61,967 nt of DNA from assembly GCA_913048245.1 (NCBI GenBank), contig CAJWWR010000004.1, positions 1-61,967 of the forward strand. The letters are read 5' to 3'. The notes under the pieces were generated by a model. That model did not search any database and was not told where the DNA came from. It saw only the letters and a program-made list of their open reading frames with translations. Below, piece after piece: positions 19,641 to 31,078 of this stretch. The DNA comes from an uncultured Prochlorococcus sp. GTDB taxonomy: Bacteria; Cyanobacteriota; Cyanobacteriia; PCC-6307; Cyanobiaceae. The number at the start of each line of letters is the position of its first letter. Positions within the stretch are counted from its first letter, which is position 1. A program made the translations under genes and the position numbers.

Positions 19641-19645
19641 CCTCC
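19641..19645 (-). promoter_or_regulatory. Ribosome binding site deciding the sigma factor start
   Basis: GGAGG on the minus strand, 8 nt before the ATG at 19632. It overlaps the alternative in-frame ATG at 19647, which itself has no purine-rich sequence upstream. This is why I chose 19632. Confidence 0.6.
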
Positions 19646-19835
19646 ATAAGTGGATTTTTTAGAAAACTAGCACTGAATTTGACTTTAAGACTACTTTTGC
19701 TTTGAAACTTTAAAGACAATTTAATAAGAAAATTTGAATAATCACCCAAGAACCCTTTCTCTCACTGCCATTTTAAAAAGTAAAATAAATGTTAAAAATG
19801 TTAAGCAATTTTTTAATTTGTCATAACTTTCTAAA

Positions 19836-21929
19836 TTAATGCCAATTTTTAATTAGGTCAAATTGTGAGCTAATTTTATTATTTTGGGTATTGTTTTTAT
19901 CGTATTTTCCATTTTGTGTCATTGTCCAAGAACAGGAATTATCTTCAAAGTATGAGTTTAGTAAATCATAAAGTTGTTTTTTAAAACTTAATTCTTCAAT
20001 AGGTACAATTGCTTCAATTCTTCTATCTAAATTTCTTCTCATCCAATCCGCACTTCCTATAAATGCTTCAGGATTATTGTCATTGCTAAACCAAAAAATT
20101 CTAGAGTGTTCTAGAAAATGACCAATTATGCTAATGACCTTAATATTTTCACTAAGATTTTTTCTCTGAGGGTATAAACAACATATACCTCTAATTACTA
20201 ATTTAATAACCACACCATTTTGTGATGCTTTGTAAAGAAGTTCTATTATTTCTGGGTCCACCAGTGAATTCATTTTTGCCATTATCTCCCCTTTTTTTCC
20301 ATTTTTAGCATTTTTAATTTCCCTTTTAATAAGAAAAATAAATTGTTCCCTCATCGAAAAAGGTGCTACTAATATTTTTTTATAATTTTTTTGCTGGGAG
20401 AATCCAGATAAATAATTAAATAGTTGAATTAAGTCTAAGCCTATATCTGTATCAGTAGATAAAAGACCAAGATCTGTATAGAATTTCGAAGTATTGGAAT
20501 TATAGTTACCTGTTCCTATATGAAAATAATTTCTTAAGCTTCTTTTTTCTTTTCTTACAACTAATGATATTTTTGTATGAGTTTTAAAGCCAATGATTCC
20601 ATACACTACATGAATTCCAGCCTGTTCTAGTTGCTTTGCCCACTGAATATTATTATCTTCATCAAATCTAGCCTTTAATTCAACTAGTGTCATAACTTCT
20701 TTGCCATTTTCGGCGGCACGAACTAGTGCTTTTATTATTGGCGAGTCTTTAGAAACCCTATATAAAGTAATTTTTATTGCCATTACTAATGGATCATCAG
20801 CGGCTTGATTAATAAATTCTTCAATTGAGGTGCTAAACAAGTCGTAAGGGTGATGGAGAAGAATGTTTCGTTTTCTTAGGATGCTAAAAATAGACTTAAA
20901 ATTTTGATCTGAGGAATTATTTAATTCTTTTAATGTGGTATTAGTTTGCCCAATAGATAAATTTTCTTTAAGATCTTTTCTATTTATTTTTGTTAGTAAA
21001 TTCAAATCATCTAGTGCTAAAAGGCTTTTTGAGAAGTAAATATAGTCTTCTGAAATCGAAATTCCTTCTATGAGTAAAGTTAAAATATCTTTCGACATTT
21101 TTTCTTCAACTTCTAATCTTACAACCTCTCCACCGACACGCCTTTTTTGAAGGCTCTTCTCAATGGCAATTAGTAAATCATCGGCTTCTAACTCTTTTAA
21201 CTCAAGATCAGCATCTCGAGTGACCCTAAAAAAGGAATAACTTAAACAAGTCATTCCTTCAAATAGTTTTTCTAAATTATTTCCTATTAAATCTTCTACA
21301 GTTATGAAATAAAATTCTTTTTCATCTTCACTTTTAACTATTTCATTTGGTATTTGAATAAAACGCCCAGTACTTTTGGTGGGAATTTTTACTCTTACAA
21401 ATTGTTTTTTATTACATTCTGATTCAGTAATTAAAGCAGCTAAATTTAAACTTAGATTACTTATAAATGGAAATGGATGAGCTGGATCTACTACAAGAGG
21501 GGTAAGAAGAGGAAAAATTGAAGTTAAAAAATAATTATTACACCAGGATTTTTCTACTTCACTTAATTCTGCAAATCGCTTTATGTGTACACCTGAATTT
21601 TTTAATTCATTTATGAGTTCTTTATTAAAGAAATTTTCTTGAATAGTTGTTAATTTTTTAACTTTCTTGTTGATAATGGAAAGTTGTTCTTGTGCAGTTA
21701 ATCCATCGATGCTTTTTTTCTGGATATCAGCTTCAACTTGTGCCTTTAATGAGGCTACTCTCACCATGAAGAACTCGTCTAAGTTGTTACTAAATATCGA
21801 GCAAAATTTTATCTTATCAAGGATTTTGTACTCTTTCTCCATTCCAGTTAGTAATACTCTTTTGTTGAATTGAATCCAACTTAATTCTCTATTCAAATAT
21901 TGGTTTTGATCACGATTTTCAATAATCAC
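19836..21929 (-). CDS. ppk: Polyphosphate kinase 1
   Basis: Reversible synthesis of polyphosphate from ATP. 697 residues, full length: N-terminal domain starting YLNRELSWIQFNKRVL, head domain, then two PLD-like catalytic domains. The autophosphorylated histidine corresponds to H451 in GFKTHTKISLVV, and the second catalytic histidine to H608 in HFLEHSRIFWF. It starts with ATG, 17 bp downstream of the MFS gene stop on the same strand. Phosphate storage is relevant in an open-ocean organism, but no Pho box is evident. Confidence 0.97.
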   Translation of the reverse strand: MIIENRDQNQYLNRELSWIQFNKRVLLTGMEKEYKILDKIKFCSIFSNNLDEFFMVRVASLKAQVEADIQKKSIDGLTAQEQLSIINKKVKKLTTIQENFFNKELINELKNSGVHIKRFAELSEVEKSWCNNYFLTSIFPLLTPLVVDPAHPFPFISNLSLNLAALITESECNKKQFVRVKIPTKSTGRFIQIPNEIVKSEDEKEFYFITVEDLIGNNLEKLFEGMTCLSYSFFRVTRDADLELKELEADDLLIAIEKSLQKRRVGGEVVRLEVEEKMSKDILTLLIEGISISEDYIYFSKSLLALDDLNLLTKINRKDLKENLSIGQTNTTLKELNNSSDQNFKSIFSILRKRNILLHHPYDLFSTSIEEFINQAADDPLVMAIKITLYRVSKDSPIIKALVRAAENGKEVMTLVELKARFDEDNNIQWAKQLEQAGIHVVYGIIGFKTHTKISLVVRKEKRSLRNYFHIGTGNYNSNTSKFYTDLGLLSTDTDIGLDLIQLFNYLSGFSQQKNYKKILVAPFSMREQFIFLIKREIKNAKNGKKGEIMAKMNSLVDPEIIELLYKASQNGVVIKLVIRGICCLYPQRKNLSENIKVISIIGHFLEHSRIFWFSNDNNPEAFIGSADWMRRNLDRRIEAIVPIEELSFKKQLYDLLNSYFEDNSCSWTMTQNGKYDKNNTQNNKISSQFDLIKNWH

Positions 21930-21946
21930 ATTAATTCAGTAGTTAT

Positions 21947-23224
21947 TTATGTAATTTTAACTTTTTTTGGAATGTCACTACCTGTAATTAGCCATACCAT
22001 TAATGTTAATATTATCCCCCCTGCGATAAAAGGGCTACGTGGACCAAAAAAATCATATACATTTCCAGCTAAAATATAACCTAGTACACTTCCAAGACTT
22101 TGTAATCCTTGGAGGTTACTTAATATAGAACCTTGACTATTTTTATCAATTTTCTTGGAAATTAAGGCTCTTATTGTAGGCGTAATTAGACCAGCACCTA
22201 TTGCTAAAAATGACACGGCTAAATATATATATGAACCAGAATTTTTTTCGGGAAAGGTTATAAGAAGCAAACATGCGGTTAGGATAAAAGAGCTCCCAAT
22301 TATTGTTAATTTTAATTCACCAAATTTTCTTACAAGTGGTCCAATCAAACCTCCTTGAACAATAATAGCAACTACTCCAACTACGACTAGTGGTCCATTT
22401 GATTCTCTAATTGACCAACCTTCCGATTCTTGTAGAAAATAAACAACAATAGTTGTTAAACCTGTAAAAGCAATGAAATAAATAAAAAAAGCTAGTGACA
22501 ATCTCTTGATTTTATTTTCTTTAAACACTTTGAATAATCCTTTAAAGGGATTAGAACCTGATTTTTTGTTTTTATTTAATTTCTTATTTGAAGGCTTAGT
22601 TTCAGGTAGATAGAGTATCACTAATAAGAAATTTATAAATGGGATAATAGTGGCTATTAAAACAGGGATCAAATAACTATTATTTGAGATGCTTCCAAAA
22701 AGTAAGATAGATGAAGGACCTAAAAGGAAACTTATACCGAATGCAACCCCAATTAAACCGAAGGCTTTCGTTCTGTTTTCTGGAGTCGAAATATCTGCTA
22801 ATACTGTAGTAGCTGTTGCAACCGTTCCTCCGCTTATACCATCGATTAATCTTGCCGTAAAAAGCAAATAAATAGGTATTAGCGAGGATGTACCTAAGAG
22901 TAAATCTTTATTTGACCAATCAAAAAGTACAGTGAAAGCAAGTAAAGATATTCCAATAATTGATCCAAATATACAAGTTAACATTACAGGCCTTCTTCCA
23001 AATCTGTCGCTAAAAAGTCCTATCGATGGAGATGAGATGAATTGTGCTAAAGAGTATGTGCAACCTATATATGCAAATACACTGGCGTTGTCAGGGACAT
23101 AATCTCTTACAAACCCTGGAAGTAGACCTAATAGGATGCTCTCACTCATTCTGTCGTTGAGCAAAGTAAAGAAAGAAGCCAATAGAATTCTTTTGTGACT
23201 CTTTTGTTCAGAATTTTCTTTCAA
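21947..23224 (-). CDS. MFS transporter, TetA-like drug/metabolite efflux type
   Basis: 425 residues with about twelve hydrophobic segments. The loop 2-3 signature GLFSDRFGRRPVML is the classic MFS motif, and the TetA-like antiporter motif is suggested by GVAFGISFLLGPS in helix 5. Substrate unknown. The start is TTG at 23224; there is no ATG ahead of the first membrane segment. The gene diverges from cobA with only 7 bp between the longest start choices, and ppk follows on the same strand after 17 bp. Confidence 0.88.
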   Translation of the reverse strand: MKENSEQKSHKRILLASFFTLLNDRMSESILLGLLPGFVRDYVPDNASVFAYIGCTYSLAQFISSPSIGLFSDRFGRRPVMLTCIFGSIIGISLLAFTVLFDWSNKDLLLGTSSLIPIYLLFTARLIDGISGGTVATATTVLADISTPENRTKAFGLIGVAFGISFLLGPSSILLFGSISNNSYLIPVLIATIIPFINFLLVILYLPETKPSNKKLNKNKKSGSNPFKGLFKVFKENKIKRLSLAFFIYFIAFTGLTTIVVYFLQESEGWSIRESNGPLVVVGVVAIIVQGGLIGPLVRKFGELKLTIIGSSFILTACLLLITFPEKNSGSYIYLAVSFLAIGAGLITPTIRALISKKIDKNSQGSILSNLQGLQSLGSVLGYILAGNVYDFFGPRSPFIAGGIILTLMVWLITGSDIPKKVKIT

Positions 23225-23231
23225 GATAAAT

Positions 23232-24065
23232 ATGGCAACTTCAGAGGTACATCTATTACCATACTCTTTAATGGAGATTAATGTGTCTGGAATCGTTTAT
23301 TTAGTTGGAGCAGGACCTGGTGATCCAGAGTTGATTACTCTGAAAGCACTGCGTCTTATAAGAACTTGTGATGCTTTGGTGCATGATGCTCTAATTCCAT
23401 TAGATATCATTAAAGAGGCAGGTCCTAAATGTGAAGTTTATGACGTAGGTAAAAGAGCTGGATGTAAATCATTCGAACAAGCAAATATCAATTCATTACT
23501 TTTGGACCTATCAAAGAAAGGTAAGAATGTTGTCCGTCTTAAAGGAGGTGATCCCTTTGTTTTCTCAAGAGGAGGAGAAGAGGTCGCTTTCTTGGAAAAG
23601 AATAATATTGATATTGAAATAGTGCCAGGAGTAACTTCGGGAATAGCTGCACCTTCTTACTTTGGGATTCCCTTATCTCACCGAGATGGTGCAAGTTCTA
23701 TTACTTTTGTTACTGGCCATGAGCAAATTGACAAAAAAGAAACAATGGTAAATTGGCAGAAATTAGCTAAAAGTACAGATAGCTTTGTCATTTATATGGG
23801 GATCAAGAATATTCAATCTATTGTTAATGAGTTAATAGCTGGTGGGATGGATTCAAATACATTATGCGCGGTTATTCAAGAGGCTACTTTAAGAAATCAA
23901 AAGTGCCTTACCACTAAGTTAAGTAATCTAGTTGATACTATCAATGAAAAGAATTTTCAACCGCCTTCTATTATTATTATTGGAAAAATAGTTGGTTTCC
24001 AAGTCAAAAATTACATTACGAAATTATCAAATGTGAATTTACCTTCTTCATTAAACAAGAATTAA
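23232..24065 (+). CDS. cobA: Uroporphyrinogen-III C-methyltransferase
   Basis: SAM-dependent methylation of uroporphyrinogen III at C2 and C7, giving precorrin-2 for cobalamin and siroheme. Motifs: VYLVGAGPGDPELIT, VRLKGGDPFVFSRGGEE and VPGVTSG. The stand-alone methyltransferase domain has no CysG oxidase/chelatase part. The ATG at 23232 gives 277 residues; an internal ATG at 23271 (MEINVSG) starts closer to the conserved domain and would widen the divergent spacer to 46 bp. Overlaps pabC by 4 bp at the 3' ends. Confidence 0.93.
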   Translation: MATSEVHLLPYSLMEINVSGIVYLVGAGPGDPELITLKALRLIRTCDALVHDALIPLDIIKEAGPKCEVYDVGKRAGCKSFEQANINSLLLDLSKKGKNVVRLKGGDPFVFSRGGEEVAFLEKNNIDIEIVPGVTSGIAAPSYFGIPLSHRDGASSITFVTGHEQIDKKETMVNWQKLAKSTDSFVIYMGIKNIQSIVNELIAGGMDSNTLCAVIQEATLRNQKCLTTKLSNLVDTINEKNFQPPSIIIIGKIVGFQVKNYITKLSNVNLPSSLNKN

Positions 24066-24889
24066 ATGTATATAAGATCCCAATAATATTTCGTATTAAA
24101 ATCTTTTGTTAATTTTGTTTCATTAACTCTCTTGATTTGTCTACAAGAAAGACTATTTATTGCAAGCAGAATATCATCTTCCTGAAATTGGGGTTTTATA
24201 AATGCTTCTTCTACTAGATTTAATTTTAATAATCTATTAATCATTATTCCTGGTAAACAGCCACTATCCTTTCTTGGAGTCAACCATTTATTATTTCTTT
24301 TCATAAGCAAATTAAATGTTGTCCCGCAGCATAGTTCATCCCTTGTATTTAGAATTAATGAATCATCAAAATTTTTGTTGTTTGCTTCTAATAAAGCTTG
24401 GATAGATTGCATATATGAAAATGTCTTACATTTACTTAAAAGACTATGCTCATTTCTTTTCTCAGTTTTACTGATATGAGCACTTATTGGTGAGAAGTCG
24501 ATATCAATATTATAAAATTCTATCCAAAAGTTATTAAGTGTAAATTGATCATCAAAATGATTTAATTTTATTGATCTTCCTTTATTAATTCCGCGTGAGT
24601 AATTTATTCTTATTGAACCATATTCTTTGTGATTTAATTCCAATTTTTTGATGCCTTCTATGATGATGGATTTGATTCGAATGGTTTCAAAAATGTCTTT
24701 ATAATTTAAGAGTTTTATTGTTTTTTTCAACCTTTCTAAATGTTGATCAAGCAGTATTGGTTTATTGTTTCTGATTAAAATAGTTTCAATTATTCCATCG
24801 CTAAATCTTAGACCTCTATCTTTTATTGATATAAAACCTTTATCAATACTATTCCAACTATTATCTTGCCATATAAGATTTTGTCTCAT
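24062..24889 (-). CDS. pabC: Aminodeoxychorismate lyase (class IV PLP aminotransferase fold)
   Basis: Releases pyruvate from 4-amino-4-deoxychorismate to give p-aminobenzoate for folate. 275 residues of the fold-type IV PLP family: FSDGIIETI near the N-terminus and a candidate PLP lysine K155 in LLSKCKTFSYMQ. The family also includes branched-chain and D-amino-acid aminotransferases; the 4-bp overlap with pabB is the main reason for calling PabC. Confidence 0.82.
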   Translation of the reverse strand: MRQNLIWQDNSWNSIDKGFISIKDRGLRFSDGIIETILIRNNKPILLDQHLERLKKTIKLLNYKDIFETIRIKSIIIEGIKKLELNHKEYGSIRINYSRGINKGRSIKLNHFDDQFTLNNFWIEFYNIDIDFSPISAHISKTEKRNEHSLLSKCKTFSYMQSIQALLEANNKNFDDSLILNTRDELCCGTTFNLLMKRNNKWLTPRKDSGCLPGIMINRLLKLNLVEEAFIKPQFQEDDILLAINSLSCRQIKRVNETKLTKDFNTKYYWDLIYI

Positions 24890-26205
24890 TTGAGTGAATT
24901 AATTAACGGTAAAAGTTTCCATTTGAGTTCTTCTTCTTCTAAGTCAGGATTTGAATCATGAACTATTCCACAACCAGCATGTACTTTTATTGTCTGGTCT
25001 TTTAAGATGAATGACCTTATTAAAATATTACTGTCGAAGTTTCCATTCCAATCAATTTGTAAAAATGAACCACAATATGGTCCTCTGTCAAATTTTTCCA
25101 TTTCATATATTCTTTGACAAGATCTTACTTTAGGAGCACCAGTTATTGAACCCCCTGGCCAACATGCTTCTAGTAAATCAATCCAATTTTTACCTTTCTT
25201 TATTTTTGCTTTTATAACAGAAGTTAAATGATGAACTTTTGCATAACTTTCTAGTTTCAGTAATTCAGTAACAAATATGCTTCCTGTTTCGCATACTTTC
25301 CCAAGGTCATTTCTAAGTAAATCAACGATCATAATATTTTCAGCTCTATCTTTCTCATTTGTAATTAATTCAATTGCGTTGATAAAATCTTTTTTTTGTT
25401 CTTTATCGCGAGGTCTTGTCCCTTTGATAGGTCTGGTTTCTATAAACCCATCATGACTGATTTTTAAGAATCTTTCAGGTGATGTTGAGAGAACAGCTTC
25501 TCTAAATTCACTACTGCTTGATATGATTAATCCTCCAAAGGGTGATTTTATTTCTCTTCTGATTTTTGAGTAAATATCCAGATACTTATGTTTCTTTAGA
25601 GAGTTGAGTTCGCATTTTACTGCTAAGTTGGCTTGAAAAATATCTCCAATAGCAATAAGTTTTTTAATTCTTAAAATATTTTCTTTAAACTGTTTTCCAG
25701 TTTTTTCTAAATTTATATTAGAAAAATTAAATTCTAAATTATTGTAAGATTTTATTTTAAATTCTTTTAAGTTGATATTTTCGATTATTTTTTTGTACTT
25801 TTTCAATTCACTCAAATGCGTTCCTTCAATTATTATTTTTTTATTTAATAAGTCAAATTTTATTATTGGATCATATGATGCAATCCATAAAGTGGCCATA
25901 TCGCTTTCATGCCAAAGATTGCTGGGCTCTATCCAACTTCCTGCTTCATAACTCAGCCATCCCATCCAGTAGCCAGTTTTAATTTCTCTTAATCTTTTAA
26001 ATGGATTGTTTGCACTAGATCTATTAGAGAGATTTCTGCACGTAATAAATTTTTTAGGTTTACAGCCAAGTATAGAAAATCTACCTTGTTCGCTCCCATC
26101 ACTATCTAACCAAGATAATCCTTCTTCACCAAATTCTTTTGCAAATGCATAAGTTACTACTTCAGGGCTGATCCATTTTTTTAAGATTAAATGATTGACT
26201 CTCAT
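24886..26205 (-). CDS. pabB: Aminodeoxychorismate synthase component I
   Basis: Aminates chorismate to 4-amino-4-deoxychorismate in folate synthesis. 439 residues of the anthranilate synthase-like fold, with PGGSITGAPK and IMIVDLLRNDLGKVC. PabB rather than TrpE is supported by lysine K261 in ETRPIKGTRPR; TrpE has alanine at this position, while PabB uses the lysine as an active-site nucleophile. Overlaps pabC and queC by 4 bp each (ATGA junctions). The glutamine amidotransferase partner (PabA/TrpG) is not in the window. Confidence 0.9.
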   Translation of the reverse strand: MRVNHLILKKWISPEVVTYAFAKEFGEEGLSWLDSDGSEQGRFSILGCKPKKFITCRNLSNRSSANNPFKRLREIKTGYWMGWLSYEAGSWIEPSNLWHESDMATLWIASYDPIIKFDLLNKKIIIEGTHLSELKKYKKIIENINLKEFKIKSYNNLEFNFSNINLEKTGKQFKENILRIKKLIAIGDIFQANLAVKCELNSLKKHKYLDIYSKIRREIKSPFGGLIISSSSEFREAVLSTSPERFLKISHDGFIETRPIKGTRPRDKEQKKDFINAIELITNEKDRAENIMIVDLLRNDLGKVCETGSIFVTELLKLESYAKVHHLTSVIKAKIKKGKNWIDLLEACWPGGSITGAPKVRSCQRIYEMEKFDRGPYCGSFLQIDWNGNFDSNILIRSFILKDQTIKVHAGCGIVHDSNPDLEEEELKWKLLPLINSLK

Positions 26206-26876
26206 TTTTTCTTGTGTTTATGAATCCATTCTTTCAAGGCTTTTTCTCTTATTCTGCAACTATCGCATTCTCCGCATGGGGTTACTTTTCCTGAATAACA
26301 GCTCCATGTCTCTTCTATAGGAACATTATTATCGGATGCTAATTCCAAGATTTCTATTTTATTTAAATTTATTAATGGAGTCCATAATCTAATTGGATTA
26401 TTTTCTCTGCCTCTTTTATTTGATAAATTCGCTAATTTTTGAAATTGTTTAATATAATCCGGCCTACAATCTGGATATCCAGAATAATCTAAAGAGTTAA
26501 CGCCTAAACCAATGAAATCAGCATTTATTGCTTCTGCATAGCTCAAAGCAGTAGCAATAAAAATGGTGTTTCTTCCAGGCACGTAAGTATTTGGGATTTT
26601 ATTTAATTGAATACCATCTCTTGGAATTTCTTCTCTTGTATCAGTTAGAGATGAGCCCCCCCATAATGTTAAATCTAATTTAATTATTTTTAATTCTTGT
26701 ATTGAAAAATGGGAAGCAATTTTTTTTGCTGCTATTAATTCTTTTTTGTGGCGCTGACCATAATCGAATGATAAGCCATAAATTAGTGCACCTTTATTTT
26801 TTGCAATACCTATGACAGTAGATGAATCTAGTCCTCCTGAAATAAGAATAACAATCGATTTGTTAATAAGGTTCAT
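26202..26876 (-). CDS. queC: 7-cyano-7-deazaguanine (preQ0) synthase
   Basis: ATP-dependent conversion of 7-carboxy-7-deazaguanine to preQ0, the queuosine precursor. 224 residues. PP-loop ISGGLDSSTVIG at the N-terminus, FDYGQRHKKE, the GRNTIF active-site segment, and a C-terminal zinc cluster CYSGKVTPCGECDSC. Abuts queE with no spacer and overlaps pabB by 4 bp. Confidence 0.96.
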   Translation of the reverse strand: MNLINKSIVILISGGLDSSTVIGIAKNKGALIYGLSFDYGQRHKKELIAAKKIASHFSIQELKIIKLDLTLWGGSSLTDTREEIPRDGIQLNKIPNTYVPGRNTIFIATALSYAEAINADFIGLGVNSLDYSGYPDCRPDYIKQFQKLANLSNKRGRENNPIRLWTPLINLNKIEILELASDNNVPIEETWSCYSGKVTPCGECDSCRIREKALKEWIHKHKKK

Positions 26877-27524
26877 TCACTTCAGATTAATGTACTTATG
26901 TGTTTGCAAACTGAGACACCAATCAGGATTTTTTTGGGCAAATTCTATAGCTAGAGCGTAACCCAATTTATTATTCCATGATGGTTGAATAAAATAATTT
27001 TTTTTAGTTAATTTATCTTTGGAATAAGACGGCAACTCATTAGAAATTGTTTCTTTCACTGATTTTGCAAATTCAATATCTTTCTCCGTATTAATAATTA
27101 CTTTAATTTCGTCACATATTCTTAAAAGGGAAGTTTGTGGAGGATGATGCCTTTTTGGCGATAAAGTAATCCAATCGTAAAAACCAGATAATTTGTCTAC
27201 GCCGCTTGTCTCAATATGAATTGCAATTGATTTATTTAAATTTTTAATTGTTTTGCAGAAAAAATTTAAGTTGTGATGTAAGGGTTCTCCACCAGTTATA
27301 ACAAGAAAAGAGGCACCATTCTCTACTGCTTTTTGTGTCTCAATAGATAACTCTTCAACTGATTTCAAAGGATGTTTTTTGTCATCCCAAGAATTTTTTG
27401 TATCGCACCAAGAGCATCCAACTGAGCAACCAGCTAATCTTATGAAAAAAGCACTTTTACCACAATGAAATCCTTCTCCTTGCAGAGAATGAAACGTTTC
27501 AACAACAGGTAAAAACTTTGTCAT
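26877..27524 (-). CDS. queE: 7-carboxy-7-deazaguanine synthase (radical SAM)
   Basis: Radical SAM enzyme that turns 6-carboxytetrahydropterin into 7-carboxy-7-deazaguanine. 215 residues. The cluster cysteines C33, C37 and C40 (CSVGCSWC) form a regular CxxxCxxC, followed by VITGGEPLHH. The substrate-binding start SLQGEGFHCGKSAFFIRL is intact. Immediately upstream of queC in the same run. QueD and a preQ0 reductase are not in the window. Confidence 0.95.
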   Translation of the reverse strand: MTKFLPVVETFHSLQGEGFHCGKSAFFIRLAGCSVGCSWCDTKNSWDDKKHPLKSVEELSIETQKAVENGASFLVITGGEPLHHNLNFFCKTIKNLNKSIAIHIETSGVDKLSGFYDWITLSPKRHHPPQTSLLRICDEIKVIINTEKDIEFAKSVKETISNELPSYSKDKLTKKNYFIQPSWNNKLGYALAIEFAQKNPDWCLSLQTHKYINLK

Positions 27525-27542
27525 TTTTTCAGTGACTTAATT

Positions 27543-29189
<1,647 letters not shown>

Positions 29190-29224
29190 TTACCAAAGAT
29201 TTACTCTAACAACCATAATATTGA

Positions 29225-31030
29225 TTATTCTTCATTGGTTATTTCAATATCTAATTCTTTAAGTTGGGAATCAGAGACATTTGACGGTGCATCTGTAAGT
29301 AAACATTTTGATTGTTGATTTTTTGGGAAAGCAATAGTTTCTCGTATAGATTCTTCTCCAAGAATAAGCATTGTCAAACGATCAATACCAAAAGCTATTC
29401 CTCCATGTGGAGGCGCTCCCATCTCCAATGCTTCTATTAAGAATCCAAATTTTTCTTGTATTTCCTCTTCTGTAAGGCCAACTGTTTTAAAAATTTCTTT
29501 TTGTAATATTGAATCATGAATTCTTATAGAGCCTCCACCTAACTCCAGGCCATTTAGTACTAAATCATATGCTTGTGCAATAGATTTTTCTAATAAATTT
29601 TTGCTATTAATTGACTCATCAAAATTTATATTTTTGGGCGAACAGAAAGGATGATGAAGTGCTTCTAATCTATTCTCATCTTCATTTTTTTCAAACATAG
29701 GGAAGTCAGTAATCCAAAGGAAATTCCACTTGTCATTTTTATTAATTAGTTTAAGGTCTTTTGCTATATATTGTCTGACCCTGTCTAGAGATTGATTAAC
29801 AATATCTGTTTGTCCTGCTCCTAGTAGTATTAGATCGCCATTTTCTGCAGAAGTAACATCTAACAATTTTTGAATTAGAGAATTATTTAGATTATTTTTA
29901 ATTACTCCTATTGTTTCGATATCATTTTCTTTAACTCTTATGTATGCAAGACCCCCAGCACCTGCATCTTGGGCAACCTGAAAAATATCGCCTCCCGGTT
30001 TTATTCTGACGTTACTAATTTTTGAGTTACCATCTTTAACCGTTATGCATTTAATCGCCCCCCCATTTTCTATCGCTTTAGTGAAAATATTAAATCCAAT
30101 ATTTCCAAGGATGTCACCAACATTCTTTAATAGCATTTCATATCTAGTATCAGGCCTATCCGTTCCATAATTATCCATTGCTTCCTTCCATGTCATTTTA
30201 GGGAAATTAGCATCTAACGTAATTCCTAAAACTTCCTTCCAGATGTTTTTGATTAAACTTTCATTGAAATCTATAATTTGTTCTTCAGTAATGAAACTCA
30301 TTTCTATATCCAGTTGAGTGAATTCTGGTTGTCTATCCGCTCTTAAATCTTCATCACGAAAACATTTTGCGATTTGATAATAATTATTTAAACCACCTAT
30401 CATCAAAAGTTGCTTAAATAACTGAGGAGATTGAGGTAAGGCAAAGAATCCCCCTTTTGCTAATCTCGATGGAACAAGAAAATCTCGTGCACCTTCAGGC
30501 GTCGATTTGGTAAGTAGAGGGGTTTCAACTTCAGTAAAGCCATTGCAATCAAGAAATTTCCTGGCAGTCTTTATTATTTTGTGTCTTATTTTTAAGTTAT
30601 TTATTAACCTTCCTCTTCTTAAATCTAAATATCTATATTTAATTCTTAGGTCCTCTCTCGTATTTTCATAATCATGAATAGAGACAGGGAAGGGTAGGTT
30701 GCCTTTGATTTGATTTATAATCTGAAGTTTTTTGACATGTAATTCTAGCTCGCCAGAATTAAGATTTCTATTAATTGATTCAATTGGCCTTTTTTGGATG
30801 ATTCCACTCACAAAAATAACAGTTTCATTTCTTAAGCTTTCAGCTTTCTTAAAAATGCTTTCCCCGACTTCTGGATTAAATGTTAGTTGAAGAAATCCAC
30901 TATGATCTCTTAGGTCTATAAAAATTACACCTCCATGATCTCTTCTGCGATCTACCCATCCGCAAAGATCAACACTTTTGCCAATATCAGAATTATTTAG
31001 TTCTTCACAAATTTTGTTCCTCATTGACAT
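29225..31030 (-). CDS. aspS: Aspartyl-tRNA synthetase
   Basis: Charges tRNA-Asp. 601 residues, the bacterial type with an insertion (GAD) domain. N-terminal OB fold ([21 protein letters not shown]), class II motif 2 ([25 protein letters not shown] region) and motif 3 ([13 protein letters not shown]). Cyanobacteria often have a non-discriminating AspRS working with GatCAB, which I cannot decide here. Confidence 0.97.
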   Translation of the reverse strand: MSMRNKICEELNNSDIGKSVDLCGWVDRRRDHGGVIFIDLRDHSGFLQLTFNPEVGESIFKKAESLRNETVIFVSGIIQKRPIESINRNLNSGELELHVKKLQIINQIKGNLPFPVSIHDYENTREDLRIKYRYLDLRRGRLINNLKIRHKIIKTARKFLDCNGFTEVETPLLTKSTPEGARDFLVPSRLAKGGFFALPQSPQLFKQLLMIGGLNNYYQIAKCFRDEDLRADRQPEFTQLDIEMSFITEEQIIDFNESLIKNIWKEVLGITLDANFPKMTWKEAMDNYGTDRPDTRYEMLLKNVGDILGNIGFNIFTKAIENGGAIKCITVKDGNSKISNVRIKPGGDIFQVAQDAGAGGLAYIRVKENDIETIGVIKNNLNNSLIQKLLDVTSAENGDLILLGAGQTDIVNQSLDRVRQYIAKDLKLINKNDKWNFLWITDFPMFEKNEDENRLEALHHPFCSPKNINFDESINSKNLLEKSIAQAYDLVLNGLELGGGSIRIHDSILQKEIFKTVGLTEEEIQEKFGFLIEALEMGAPPHGGIAFGIDRLTMLILGEESIRETIAFPKNQQSKCLLTDAPSNVSDSQLKELDIEITNEE

Positions 31031-31078
31031 TCTTTTTATATTTAATAGTTAATAATAATTCTTTGCGGGCTAATTTAG

